Below, one piece after another: positions 34,764 to 46,200 of a DNA stretch of 64,000 bases. The stretch comes from Carallia brachiata (lineage: Eukaryota > Streptophyta > Magnoliopsida > Malpighiales > Rhizophoraceae), in NCBI GenBank assembly GCA_021464245.1, contig JADCRB010000068.1:2283797-2347796 (forward strand). The letters run 5' to 3'. The position numbers and the translations under genes were made by a program. The notes beneath the pieces were generated by a model. The model was not told where the DNA came from. It did no database searches and saw nothing but the letters and a program-made list of their open reading frames with translations. How positions within the stretch are numbered: position 1 is the stretch's first letter; each line of letters starts with the position of its first letter.

Positions 34764-36500
34764 GGATTGCAATTTACAAGGATCTGATATATGGGGCCTA
34801 AAACAAACCACAGTACTGGGGAGAGGAATAATAAAATGTTGTAAGAAGACTATTTTATTGTCAATGGAAGGATTATGAATAAAATGTTTTTAATTAGTTT
34901 ATTTTGGAACAAAAATTATCAATTAAAACTTTAAATTGGGCGTGACACAAATTGTTTTCCGTGTATATTGCAAAGGAAAAAAAATATATGACCAAACCAA
35001 ATATATGATCAAATAAAATTCAGATTTATATTTTGTACAACCGTAAAAATAAAAAATGATACGAACAAATATTATTATTTTTTTAATTTATATTTTTTAA
35101 TTATAATTATATAAAATATACTTATCATTATATAAATTACATACTATTTATATCAAATAATCTGGCGATGTAATAACCCTATTGTAAATTTGTAATCCGA
35201 TGCGTCGTGCGTCGGCCCTTTTTCTTCTTTTTGTCAGCGTTATCTTTCTTTCTTTTCTTGTCTTCTTCTTCTTCTTCTTCTTTTTTTTAATAATTTGGGC
35301 CTTTAATCCAAGCAACCATATCACTGTTCTCAAATTCTGTATCTATCATCCCCGGTTCTATTCTCCAATGTCTACTTCGATCTCCATCTAATAGGAGAAT
35401 CCTCCTGGAGAGGGCGGCAATGATTAGTCTGACCTGACCGGAGGCACAATCCCGCTCGAGCCTTCACGGAAATTTTTTTAGTTGTTTTATTGTTATAATA
35501 AAAGAAAAGGCATCCCGCTGCAAGGACATAGGAAAGAGGATACACGAGAAACACGAGTGGTTGGATTCTACACGTGTCTCATTTTTCTTTTTAAAAAATT
35601 ATATGTGCATACAATATGCACATATTCTACCTTAGCCGTGTGTAAATCTTTTTAATTTATTGTTACTTTGTTCTCCATTTCCACGTTGTTATGGCGGAGA
35701 AATTAACAATTGCCCTTTATTTATTATTACTTTGATCCTCCATTTCCATTTTCATGTTACTAAAACGAATGTTCGTGACTGCTAAGGATTTCCTGAAATT
35801 CGAATTTCTCTGTAAACTAATGTTCATGGTGCTGTGTATTGTCTTAGTCCTGACTTTCTTGCTAGGTGCCGACTCTCGGCAAGAATGATGCTGTTACAAT
35901 TGTGTTGTTCTGATAACGCATCATAAACGAATCCTCTTGATGGATTTTGGTTTTGCATCTCAAACTCTTCGAAAGCATGCCTAATAGCGATGGATTATGA
36001 TACCTTCTATTGGGGTATAATATAATCACTCTTTTTTTTTTTTTTCTCTCTTTTTGTATAAAAATAGGAAAGCAAAGACAATTACTCGAATATTAAAATT
36101 ATATTCTTAGAGAAAGTGTGAAAAGACTCGATAGTTATAATATTTCTTATATTAAGTAGTAAACTGTAAATTTAACTTATTATTTTAATTCTGACATGAC
36201 TTAAACTCGTAATTTTTTATGACTATTTGAGTCCCGTAATTAATCACACCACACAAGGCGAGTTATACCAAAAGTTTTAAATCCATGTGGGTTGAGATAA
36301 AGTCTTTTTATTCTTAGAATATTAATGTCAAAACATTAGATAAGAGCATGTTCATGGGACAAAGAGCATTGCGCATACTGCAATCTATGGGTAGAAAACT
36401 ATTTTGATGAGCCAAAAAAAGTTGTAACTTCTCTAATGTGTATGACGCATAACATAGATGGAGTCTTGAGCCTTGATGTGAATCATCATTTTTCGTTTTT
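34764..36500. other. AT-rich intergenic DNA
   Basis: 3' flank of the CRRSP gene and unique DNA up to the first partial copy (R1) of the local duplication. A TTC microsatellite occurs near 35263-35290. No credible gene. Confidence 0.45.
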
Positions 36501-37440
36501 CAAACCTCAGTTTAATTTCCTCTGTTTGTTTCCATGTTCTTGACTCATTCATGCTAACTTGGCCCGCCTGTTGTCGCAAGTTTATTCAATAACAAAGGCA
36601 AATTCAACAATCAGCGCAACAAACAATGAGACATAGAGAAATTTTTTTTTTTAACCAAAAAGAAAAGAAAACAATATACATAGAACAGAACGTAAAATCA
36701 TGATAGACCAATATAAATTGTTATTATTATTAGTTTACTATTTTTTTTATCAATTAGAGGGCATATACCCAATTAAACAACACAGATCTTGGCATATTGA
36801 CTCCACAAGGGTCTTTCAAATTTCATCACAATAGAAATCGCCCTCAGTTTGTTCAAAAAATGAACTCTAATTGCATGGTATGGGTACTTATCCAAAAATG
36901 ATTTTTACTTGCGTGGTCCACTTCTCCAATTTTTCTTTCTTCTTTCTTTTTTTTTTAAACAAATACCACTCGAGTTTAGCTTCAGTTGCTTGATGATCGG
37001 CATACGTATCGTGACAGATGAGGCATTGATCTACAACAGTGAAAGCCCAAGTCGATGGGCGTTGCAGTTTTTTCTAGCTGTAACTTTAATTGGTGTTTTG
37101 TTGATGGATTAAGAGTCCGTCATGCCGAAGATTGTCTCCTAGTGGGGTAGTTGCAATTTAACAATTTTTTGGAAAAGAAAAAAAAGTTAGTGGCCAATTT
37201 AGGCCAGAAAGCAATTAAATTTAATTGGTGTTTTGTTGATGGATTAAGAGTCCGCCATGCCGAAGTCTGTCTCCTCTAGTGGGGTAGTTGCAATTTAATA
37301 ATTTCTTGGAAAAAAGAATTGAAAAAAAGTTAGGCCAGAAAGCAATTAAAGGGTGAGCTTTATTGAATATATATATTTCAAATCTCAGGTTCTCTGTAAA
37401 AAAAATCAGTAGATTTACAACTAAATTAAGTCAGTAACAC
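36501..37440 (+). repeat. R1, partial third copy of the R2/R3 unit
   Basis: Shares sequence with the start of R2 (from about 39881) and R3 (from about 52960). Shared landmarks are agagggcatatacccaatta, cttggcatattgactccac, attgcatggta...gggtacttatccaaaa, gtttagcttcagttgctt, and agtccgtcatgccgaag followed by gccagaaagcaattaaa. It lacks the CRRSP gene. Confidence 0.75.
37092..37363 (+). repeat. Two tandem 136-bp units inside R1
   Basis: ggtgttttgttgatggatta begins at 37092 and again at 37228, each followed by agagtccgycatgccgaag, a ttgcaattta stretch and gccagaaagcaattaaa. R2 and R3 carry only one such unit, so this tandem duplication is private to R1. Confidence 0.75.
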
Positions 37441-37472
37441 GTGCAAAAAAAATCAGTAGATTTACACAGTAA

Positions 37473-39865
37473 TCTATTTAATTAGTATAAAGGAGAAACT
37501 TAGAGAAAGCTTCCCCTTAATTCTAGCTCCTATGTGGCAACCTCACAATTTTTCCCTTTAATTCTTTATAATTATTATATATTACTTTTTAATTTTGGAA
37601 CAAAATATATTTAGAGGGAATTGTATTTAATACAAAACTTGATGACCTCTTTATTGCCATTATATCATATTTCTACCATTACTGCTCCTTATCTTTATGA
37701 TAGGAAAAAAAAGACCATTCGTTGGAAAAAACTGTTTTTGTACAATTTTAGTTCAATTGGCTTTTGAGATTTTTGAATTAGATGAAAGACAACAACAAGA
37801 TGGAGGATCCCCTAAAAAAAAAAAAAATTTAGAGAAAGTTTCCCGTTAATCCTAACTCCTATGTGGCAATTTCACAATTTTTCTCTTTAATTCTTTATAA
37901 TTATCATATATTACCTTTTAATTTTAGAATAAAATATATTTAGAGGGAATTGTATTTAATACAAAACTTGATGACTTCCTTATTGCTATTATGTCATGCT
38001 TCTACCGTTATTGTTCCTTATCTTTATGATAAGAAAAAAAGACCATTCGTTGGAAAAAACTATTTTTGTACAATTTTAGTTTACTTGGCTTTTGAGATTT
38101 TTGAATTAGATGAAAGACAACAACAAGATGGAGAATCCTCTATAAAAAAAAAAAAAAAAAGGAAGATAGTGATGAGAGTCTATGTATAACTTTTTTTTTT
38201 TTCCGTTACAATCTTTATTAAGGACTTAATTGACTCTTTAAATTTGATATATAATAGTAGACGTTTTATGATAATAAATTCCGTAATTTATGGCAATAAA
38301 TTTTAAACTTTATATTCTCCTTTTTATATTGTATTTTGCCCTTCACACACCAATAGGCAAACAAACACACAACACAAAAGATAGAATTTCAGTCATCGGA
38401 GAAACTAAGAGAAATAGGAAGAGGAACGATGATGATCACTGTATTATATTCCTTAAAGTTGATCCTTATGAATTTGTATTTCCCTCCTTTTAAATCCTTC
38501 ATTTGGATTATTTCTTATTTATTTATTGTGTATCTGTTCATTTTTCATCATGATCATTGGTATATGTAATCTTTTTACTGAATTTCACAACAACATTACT
38601 TTTTTTGTTGTTTTTCCTTTTTTTTTTTTTTTCCTTCTTGGTATGTTTTCTTGGATTGTAGGTTAAACGTGAAAGCTCTCCTTCAAGTAGAGGTTATATT
38701 TCTTTCTATTTTTCCTCTTATAAGGCTTGGTAAATTATGTGTAGTATTTCTTTAAATTCAATCTTTTCTTTATGGGCTATGCATATCATAATATATACGT
38801 GTGATGTCTACTCGCTAGCGTTGGGATTTACTAGATTTAACGAAAGTAGTATGTGAAACTGAAACCTTTATTTTCAAAAAAAAATACCTAATGCAGCTTA
38901 ATATGGTCGTTTTGGGACTGAACTTTTGCTGGATTTTATTGCCTTTACTTAATAGTATTTACAGGAAAAGCATGTATCTTCCAATCTTCCTCCTATGTCA
39001 GGTACACAATTGACTTTACAAGAGCTCCATTTGATTGAGTCTTTTTTTTTTTTTCCTAACTTCAGTACAATTCGTTTTTGTAATTTTTGAGTATAGACGG
39101 AGAACAAAGGAAAGACAGATTAAGAATACTGGAAGAGCAATGGAAGAGAGGGATATCACAAAGTCAAAGGGAAAAAAAAACCCGAAAAAATATCTATCAA
39201 AATTAAAAATTTAGAAATTCTTGATGTTTCAATAAAGAGTATGAAAAAAATAAGGTTATGCTTTTTTATTACTTTCTTCCCTTAAAATTATATATTGCCC
39301 ATTCTTTTTAATTTTGACCTAATTTTAAAAGTGATTTGATTTTTGAATATTCAATGAAAAAGTAAGCTTGAGAAAGGAGATAAGAAGTTAAAGCTTTTAT
39401 GTATGTCAATAAATAAATAAAATATTAACTCTATGAAATTAATCTTCTATTGATTTTTTTGGTGTGTATTTAATCTATTATAGAATTTGAATATAACACT
39501 ATTGATCTTTACAATAATTGGTTATTAATTAGAATTTGGACGAAATTAATTAAATACATGTTTTTCTTTTTTCAAACAAGGGGGCTCATATGCATCAACT
39601 TTGTAAGCGTATATTTAAATATTTGTTTGGACAGAGATGAGAGTTATTAAAATTGTATAATTACGTTTGATTTAATTTATATTTATTTCTGAATATATGC
39701 TTTAGAAAAAATCATTAGATATAACATAGTAACGTGTAAACTAACATGATTATGAAGATATTATATATAAAAATTACTAAAAAATAAAAATTTAAAATTA
39801 AAACACTTTAATTAAAATTGTTAAAAAATACTTAAAACCCGCGCATCGCGCGGACTAAGTTCTAG
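37473..39865 (+). mobile_element. Non-autonomous Helitron, 2393 bp
   Basis: 5' end TC (tctatttaattagtataaag) preceded by A. The 3' end is CTAG followed by T, with a 15-nt hairpin ccgcgcatcgcgcgg (6-bp stem) 8 nt before the terminal CTAG. Insertion between A and T without target duplication, a 5' TC, and a 3' hairpin plus CTRR are the defining Helitron marks. The ends resemble Arabidopsis ATREP elements, from memory. No Rep/helicase frame is present, so it is non-autonomous. It carries an internal 330-bp duplication and non-coding AT-rich DNA of unknown origin. Confidence 0.85.
37500..38155 (+). repeat. Internal 330-bp tandem duplication within the Helitron
   Basis: ttagagaaag at 37500 and again at 37830 starts two similar stretches with ctcctatgtggcaa, ttagagggaattgtattta, aagaccattcgttggaaaa and gatgaaagacaacaacaag in the same order. 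Each ends in a poly(A) run. Confidence 0.8.
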
Positions 39866-40372
39866 TATATATATATATTTCAAATCTCAGGTTTCCATAT
39901 CATTGACGCATTCATGCTATCTTGGCCTACCTGTTTCGTGTAGGCGCGAGTTTATTGCACACAGAAATTTGAAATTCTTTCTTTATTTCACGTTTTAAAA
40001 TTAATAACAAAGGCAAATTCAACAATGAGCGGAACAAACAATAAGACATCGAGAAATTTTTTTAACCAAAAAAAAAAAAAGATAGGGAACGTAAAAATAG
40101 ATACATGACGGACTAATATAAATTATTATTATTATTATTATTATTATTTTACTACTCAAAAAATGATTTTTTTTTTGTTCAATTAGAGGGCATATACCCA
40201 ATTAAACAGCCGCAGATATTGGCATACTGACTCCATAAAGGTCTTTCAAGTTTCAACACAATAGAAAGTAGAAACCGCCTCCCGTTTGTCAAAAAAAATG
40301 ATTCTGATTGCATGGTATTGGACTATTAATACTTATCCGAAAATGAATTATAGTTGCGGGTTCCATTACTCC

Positions 40373-40839
40373 CAAGGTTGTCAGAACCGGACCGGTTATC
40401 GAACCGAAAATATTAGTGGGTCAAGATTCTACCGGTTGAACCGATCGAACCGGTATTTAATAATATATATGTGTATAAAAGTAATTATAAAAATAATATT
40501 TATAAATAGTGATTAAATATTAATTTTTCTAATTTTAAGGATGAAATTGAAATTTTTAATAGATTTAGGACTAAATTGAACTTTTAAATTAAAGTTAATG
40601 CTTAAATTATAATTTAAATAATTTTTGGGATCAAATTGTAATTTATGAATTTTTTAATTTTATTGGACCGGTTCAACCGGTCCGGTTTTCACCGGTTTTG
40701 ACCGGTTCTTGACCGATTTTTTCCGGTTTTGACCGGTCCGAGTCACCCTTCAAAATTTACCAAAACCGACTCGGACCACCGGCCGATCCCCAGTTCAACC
40801 GGTCCGACCGGTCGGTCCGGTCCAGTTCTGACAACAGTG
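40373..40839. mobile_element. hAT MITE, 467 bp, GGTTGTCAGAAC ends
   Basis: Flanked by attactcc at 40365-40372 and 40840-40847. Inverted ends are caaggttgtcagaaccgg and cactgttgtcagaactgg (the second as reverse complement). Subterminal regions are filled with accggt/ggaccggt motifs. Non-coding. Related to the element at 44127. Confidence 0.88.
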
Positions 40840-40947
40840 ATTACTCCATTTAATAAAAAAAAAAAAAAAACCCAAACACCGGTCCTGCTTAACCCCTCTT
40901 TTTGTTTTTTTTTTTTGGTCAAAGAAGGGGCACAAAGTTAAAATTAT

Positions 40948-41186
40948 TATTTTTTTGTTTAAAAAAAATAAGAGGATAGGAGTGGTGCCTCATAATCTCG
41001 CCAGGAATTATTACTCATACTCTCATGATAACGTTTAGATTACTTGGATAGTTATAATATAACTTAATATTATAAAGGGAGGAATATATTTAACCTCACG
41101 AAACGTCCTGACAGTTTTCGAACCCAAGACCTTTGATTTGATAACGTTTGACACTTATCACTAGACCACAACGATTGCTAGTGGCC
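40948..41186 (-). mobile_element. tRNA-derived SINE
   Basis: On the minus strand it begins with tgtggtctagtgataag (A box), then gtcttgggttcgaaaac (B box), and runs into a poly(A)-like end that reads as t-rich at 40948-40960. Flanked by aaaattat at 40940-40947 and 41187-41194. Same family as the SINE at 57735. Confidence 0.75.
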
Positions 41187-41240
41187 AAAATTATAATTGG
41201 CATAATTATCAGACAGAAAAGGCCTGATTACAACACTAAG

Positions 41241-41609
41241 GGTGTGTTTGTTGTGCGATAGAAAAGAGAGGAGAGAAAGAAAAGTATAATTATTATTATA
41301 TACTTTTCTTTATTATATTTTTTCTTCTCACTTTTTATATTATTCCAAATAATTTTATTTTTTCTCTTCTTTTTCTCTCACAAATTACTATTTATTTTTT
41401 CTTTCACCATACTTTCTTTCTCTTCATTTTTTATCACTCTAAATAATTTTATTTTCTCTTCACTTTTTCTTTCATAAATTACTATTTACTTTTTCTTTCA
41501 CCATATTTTCATTCTCTTCATTTTTCTAGTACTCTAAATAATTTATTTATTTTTATTTTTATTTTTTTCCTCATTTTCCTATCCTTTCACTTACTCCAAA
41601 AACACACTG
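41241..41609. mobile_element. MITE-like element with GGTGTGTTTG ends
   Basis: Left end ggtgtgtttgttgtgcgat; right end, reverse complemented, cagtgtgtttttggagtaag. The interior is repetitive pyrimidine-rich DNA with repeated ctctcatttttatcact-like stretches. It interrupts R2 relative to R3. The target duplication was not clear. Confidence 0.55.
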
Positions 41610-42376
41610 TAACCCAAGTCGATTGGCGTTGTAGTTTTTACCAGCTGTAACTTTAGTGGGCCAAGTTGTCTTTGATGCATTTCAGCAGGTGGGTTTAAAT
41701 TTTGGGAAAAAAATTTTTGGGAAAAAAATTTTTCAGACCAAAAAAAAATTTTTGAGACTAAATTTTGGAGAAAAAAAATACATTTAAATTTAATATATTT
41801 TTATTATCTAATAATTTAAATCTCATATATTAATTTTGTGATTATTGTTATATATTACATAACTTTTTGCTTAAATTTTTAATTTACATCTTTAATTTGT
41901 CTATCAGTTTTGTTGATAGATTTTAATGAGCTTGTTAGGATGTCTAGAGATACGAAGGAAAAGAAAAGAAAGTATAATTATTACTTTATCATTTGTTTAT
42001 AATTTTTTTCTCACAAAATTTTCTTCTATCAAAATAAATTATTTTTCTTATAATTTTTTTTATAAATTATTATTTATTTTTCTTTTTCATAATTTTTTCT
42101 TATAATTGTCTTTTTTTACACTTTTTTCTCAATCCAAACATACTATAACTCTATAAGAGTCTATGTCAAAAAAAAAAAAAACATACTATAAGAGTCCACC
42201 ATGCTGAAGTTTGTCTCGTAGTGCGGTGGTTGTAATTTAACAATTTTTTGAAAAACAGAACTGAAAAAAAGTTAGTGGCCAATTTAGGCCAGAAAGCAAT
42301 TAAAGGGTCAATTTTATTATAATATATATATACAAATATTACTTATTTATTTATTTATTTATTGCAGGTTCTCAAT

Positions 42377-42545
42377 AAAAAAATCAGTAGATTTTCAACT
42401 AAATTAAGTTAGTAACGTGTGCAACTAAAGTAAAAGAATGTGCAACCAGCTTTATTTCAACATTTTCGCAACTGGTTGCAAGCAATCTCTTACTTGTTGC
42501 ACATTTTGATGACATAGTTGCAAACCTACTAATTTTAAACCAAAA
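42377..42545. mobile_element. Small MITE with AATCAGTAGATTT ends
   Basis: Left end aaaatcagtagattttcaac and reverse-complemented right end aaaattagtaggtttgcaac form inverted repeats. A counterpart sits at about 53425-53580 in R3 and its left part in R1 (about 37403), so this insertion predates the duplication. Confidence 0.6.
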
Positions 42546-44126
42546 AAGATATTTCACAAATTAAAAAACGTTTTTTTTATTTTGTGAGATCTTCATTCTA
42601 AATACTTCGGACTGTATATTGTGGCCATTAAATTAAATTAAAAAATTACAAATAATTTTTTTTTGAAAAAAAAAGCCCATTTTTCAGTCGCATTTGGGCA
42701 CAGCTTATGCCGACAAAACTAACCTCAGTCGAATCTTTTTAGATCAAAATGGAGAAGGTGTAATTAGACGGCTCAGCCTTCTTCGGCTGAGTTTAGAGTT
42801 GTGCATGGGCGGGCTATTAAACAAGAGAGAGATTTTGGCCAGCAGTCTCAGCCTGGTAAGTAAATTATGAATTACGTAATAAAAATTAATTATTCTTATT
42901 ATAATTTAATGCATATTTCTTAAAATTAAAGTTTAAAACTTAAAAAATAAAAATTAAAATTCGTAATTACTAAAATATCTTCAACACACTCCGACAGTCC
43001 CACCCCATTAATCTATTGTTTTTGTTTAGAATTTTGGACATACACATTAACATACGTTTTGGTCATACTATAAAAACATACAGAATTTTTACAACTACAT
43101 ATATATTTTTTATAATAAAAAATAAAATATCAATTTTTATTATAAAAAATATAATTATTATTATAAATTATAAATATTATTCATATAACCGCTAAATATG
43201 ACAAGCAAGTATACCCGCGAACCTTTTCCCTTAGAGTTAAGTGCTCAGCGGCGCAGACATAACTCAACTCAAGCGCTAGTAGTATTTCACGAATCCACAG
43301 GATAAATGCTGGGTAGTCCCAACCATTATCATATGGTGAAAGCCAACTTGTCCAGTAAACTTTGACCAAAAAGTTAGGTAAAATAGTAAAGGGAAAAGAA
43401 GTGGAGCTGTCCCAATTATTATCATAATTAAATGGAGATATGATTTTTTAAAACAGTTTTAAAATTTTTTATAATAAAAAAATTAAATACATTACATTAT
43501 TTTATTTTTATTATAAAAAATATGACTGTAATTTTAAAAGAATATTTTCCCATTTCATTAAAAAAAAATTCATATCTTTGTTTCTCTGAGTCTGCACCCG
43601 AATTAAATAGTAAAGCCAAATCTTTTGGATTAAATTAAATGGTTGGAAAAAATTTCCTTTTGGACACAAATTTGTGCTATTTAATGATTTTTCTTTTTTC
43701 TTTTTTAACCAAAAAAACAAAAAAGATTTTTCTTTTAAAATATACACACCACCAAAAGAGAGTGTATTTTGGTAGCATTTAATAAACGAATTCTACTATA
43801 CAATTTAATTTTAAATAATAATAAAATATTCACATAATTTATCTAATAATATTTAATAATTTATTTATTTTCTTTAATTTTAATTATTCAACGACACATA
43901 TCACTGAAACCTTACTTTAATCTTATCTAAAAAAATCTTATTAAATATTTCCTTTAGTAAAATGTATGTAGCAAAAAAAATGTTGGATTTATTTTTTATA
44001 TACCTTAAAAAAAGTGATATATAATACTACACATTTGATTTAACTCTATGGGGTTTTTTTTTTTTTTTTAGCAAAATGGGTGAGCAGAAGAGGTATTCTA
44101 CAACATGTACCGCTGATGTGAACATA

Positions 44127-44535
44127 TTTAGTGTTGTTAGAACCGGACTGGACTGGTCGATCTGACTGGTTCAACCAGTAACCGACTAAAGGTCCGGACT
44201 GGTTCATGGTAACTTTTGGCCCTTAACTCAGACTGGTCAAAACCGATAAAAATCGGTGAAAAACCGGACCTGTTCACTTGGTTCAAACCAAATAAAAATT
44301 TCAAAAATTATAATTTGATCCCAAAGTTTATTTAAATTATAATTTGAACTTTAAATTTAATTAAAACTTTCAATTTAATCCTAAATTTATCAAAATTTTC
44401 AATTTAATCTTTAAAAATAAATAAATAATATTTAATAACTATATGTAAGTATTATTTTTTTAAATTATATTGATAAATACCGGTTCAAATACCGTTCGAC
44501 TGGTTGAAGTTACCCACTAATATTTTCGATTTAAT
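44127..44535. mobile_element. hAT MITE, 409 bp, related to the one at 40373
   Basis: Flanked by tgaacata at 44119-44126 and 44536-44543. Internal sequence is related to the 40373 element in opposite orientation (gttagaaccggactgg at the left; cactaatattttcga at the right). R3 at about 54350 has the uninterrupted site (tgtgaacataacaatg). Confidence 0.82.
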
Positions 44536-44830
44536 TGAACATACTAATGTTAAGTAAAAAAAATTGAAGTCTAAACTATGAGACGGTGTGCTTGCAAAAT
44601 GTTTGCCTGATTAGTACTTGCTATCTTATGAAATATATAAACTAACTATAAAAATTGGTAATTATAAACACATATTTGTTGTAAGGACGTATTGATAAAA
44701 CCGTAAGCACTGTCCATCTAATATCCATTCCTTTTTCCATAAAAATACGTCCACATCGCATCATTAAGCTCTGTGCAATACATATGGAGTTCCACCCAAC
44801 ATTAAGCACAACCTTGTCCTCACTTTGTAG

Positions 44831-45010
44831 ATTGAATGAAATCATAAGTGAGAGATCGGCTAATTTAGTTGTAGATCAGGTGGCTGTTCAGTTTAGGATT
44901 GGTCTTTGTCCCATGAATTGGATAAGTAATCTCTCATCTGCTCTGAGTCGATTACTTTATATGAATTACTCTCGTTGGTTGAATGAAATTAAATTATTGT
45001 TAAAAAAAAA
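44831..45010 (+). mobile_element. Short poly(A) retroposon, 180 bp
   Basis: Bounded by a perfect 19-bp direct repeat ccttgtcctcactttgtag at 44812-44830 and 45011-45029, and ending in a run of nine A. The end ttggttgaatgaaatt before the A-run looks like a LINE 3' tail, so it is probably a severely 5'-truncated LINE. R3 has an empty site near 54620. Confidence 0.85.
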
Positions 45011-45407
45011 CCTTGTCCTCACTTTGTAGTTTACACATTTTTTTCAACTCATCCAAGTGAGAGTTCGGCCAATCCCACAATTTGTAATTTAATAAATTGG
45101 CCCACAATAATTAGTTTAAAAGATCAAATATATTCTGTCAAAAAAAAAAAAAGATCAAATATATTGTCGTGGTATCATGAGAAACCATACTTAAAAGTCA
45201 GCAAAAGTGGCACTACAACTCTCGATCAAGCACCGCAGCCCACAGTCGAGGACTTCTTATTATCATCTCGAGCGATTGGAAATTTCAAAAGCTGCTTCGA
45301 CCAGTGGGCTAACGGAACCCCGAAAGTCTCCTAGCTCCTTAATGGATGCGTAATTGGCGAGAAGTCAGCAAAAGGAGACATGCCAACGGTGCACCACATG
45401 CCTATCT

Positions 45408-45414
45408 GTATATA
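45408..45414 (+). promoter_or_regulatory. TATA box of the CRRSP gene at 45478
   Basis: tatataa in ctgtatataagcatacatcg, 70 nt before the ATG. The same context is kept before the R3 copy. Confidence 0.65.
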
Positions 45415-45477
45415 AGCATACATCGTCCCAAGCTGAAACGCATCATTTAATCAATCCATACTTAAATTCTCAAAACA

Positions 45478-46200
45478 ATGTCTTCCTCAAAATTTGTCTC
45501 TATATTAGCCTTTGCTCTCATTCTTCAGAGTGTCAATGGAGCCGATCCGCTCTTTCACTTTTGTTCAACCCCTGAAAACTTTACTGCCAGTGGCACTTAT
45601 GAATACAACCTCAACAAGCTTACTGCCTCTCTCTCCCAGCAGGCACCGCCTACAGGCTTTGGTCTTGGTTCCGTGGGCCGAAGTCCCAACAAAGTATATG
45701 GGCTTGCTCTTTGTAGGGGTGATGTCAAATCTACGGATTGCCAGACTTGCGTCGCTGAGGCAAGCGTCGAGATACGCAATAGCTGCCCATTAAACAAAGC
45801 AGCCATCATTTGGTACGATAACTGCCTATTGAAGTACTCGAACAATAATTTCTTTGGCCAAATTGATGACCAAAACAAATTCTACTTGTGGAACGTCCAA
45901 AGTGTGAAGGACCCAATTCCATTCAATCGAAAGACCAAGCAGATCTTGAGCCAATTGGCCAACCAGGCTTACGTAACCCCGAATCTATATGCAACAGGAG
46001 AGATGGCTCTACGCAATTCCCAGAAGCTTTATGGGTTGGTTCAGTGCACCAGGGACCTTTCCAGTGTTGATTGCAAGAAGTGTCTCGACCAGATAATAAG
46101 TGAACTTCCGAGCTGTTGTGAGGACAAAGAAGGTGGAAGAGTAGTTAGTGGGAGTTGCAATTTTAGATACGAAATATATCCCTTTGTCAACAAGTATTAG
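45478..46200 (+). CDS. Cysteine-rich repeat secretory protein (CRRSP38-like), R2 copy
   Basis: Intronless, 240 residues, fully open. Signal peptide at about 1-21 (KFVSILAFALILQSVNG), then two DUF26 domains. Domain 1 has FHFCSTPENF, ALCRGDVKSTDCQTCVAE (C-X8-C-X2-C) and IIWYDNCLLKYSNNNFFGQI. Domain 2 has LVQCTRDLSSVDCKKCLDQI, SELPSCCEDKEGGR and GSCNFRYEIYPF. No anchor or kinase, hence secreted to the apoplast. This is the intact parent-like copy of the pseudogene at 55292, which differs by only a few substitutions after the first 40 codons. CRRSP clusters follow the B-box microProtein in Arabidopsis too (At3g21900 to At3g22060, from memory), so this cluster is likely ancestral. Confidence 0.93.
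   Translation: MSSSKFVSILAFALILQSVNGADPLFHFCSTPENFTASGTYEYNLNKLTASLSQQAPPTGFGLGSVGRSPNKVYGLALCRGDVKSTDCQTCVAEASVEIRNSCPLNKAAIIWYDNCLLKYSNNNFFGQIDDQNKFYLWNVQSVKDPIPFNRKTKQILSQLANQAYVTPNLYATGEMALRNSQKLYGLVQCTRDLSSVDCKKCLDQIISELPSCCEDKEGGRVVSGSCNFRYEIYPFVNKY

Noticed and set aside
41100..41186. Possible tRNA gene (A and B boxes on the minus strand)
   Set aside because: No cloverleaf with paired acceptor stem; a poly(A) end and target duplications identify a SINE.
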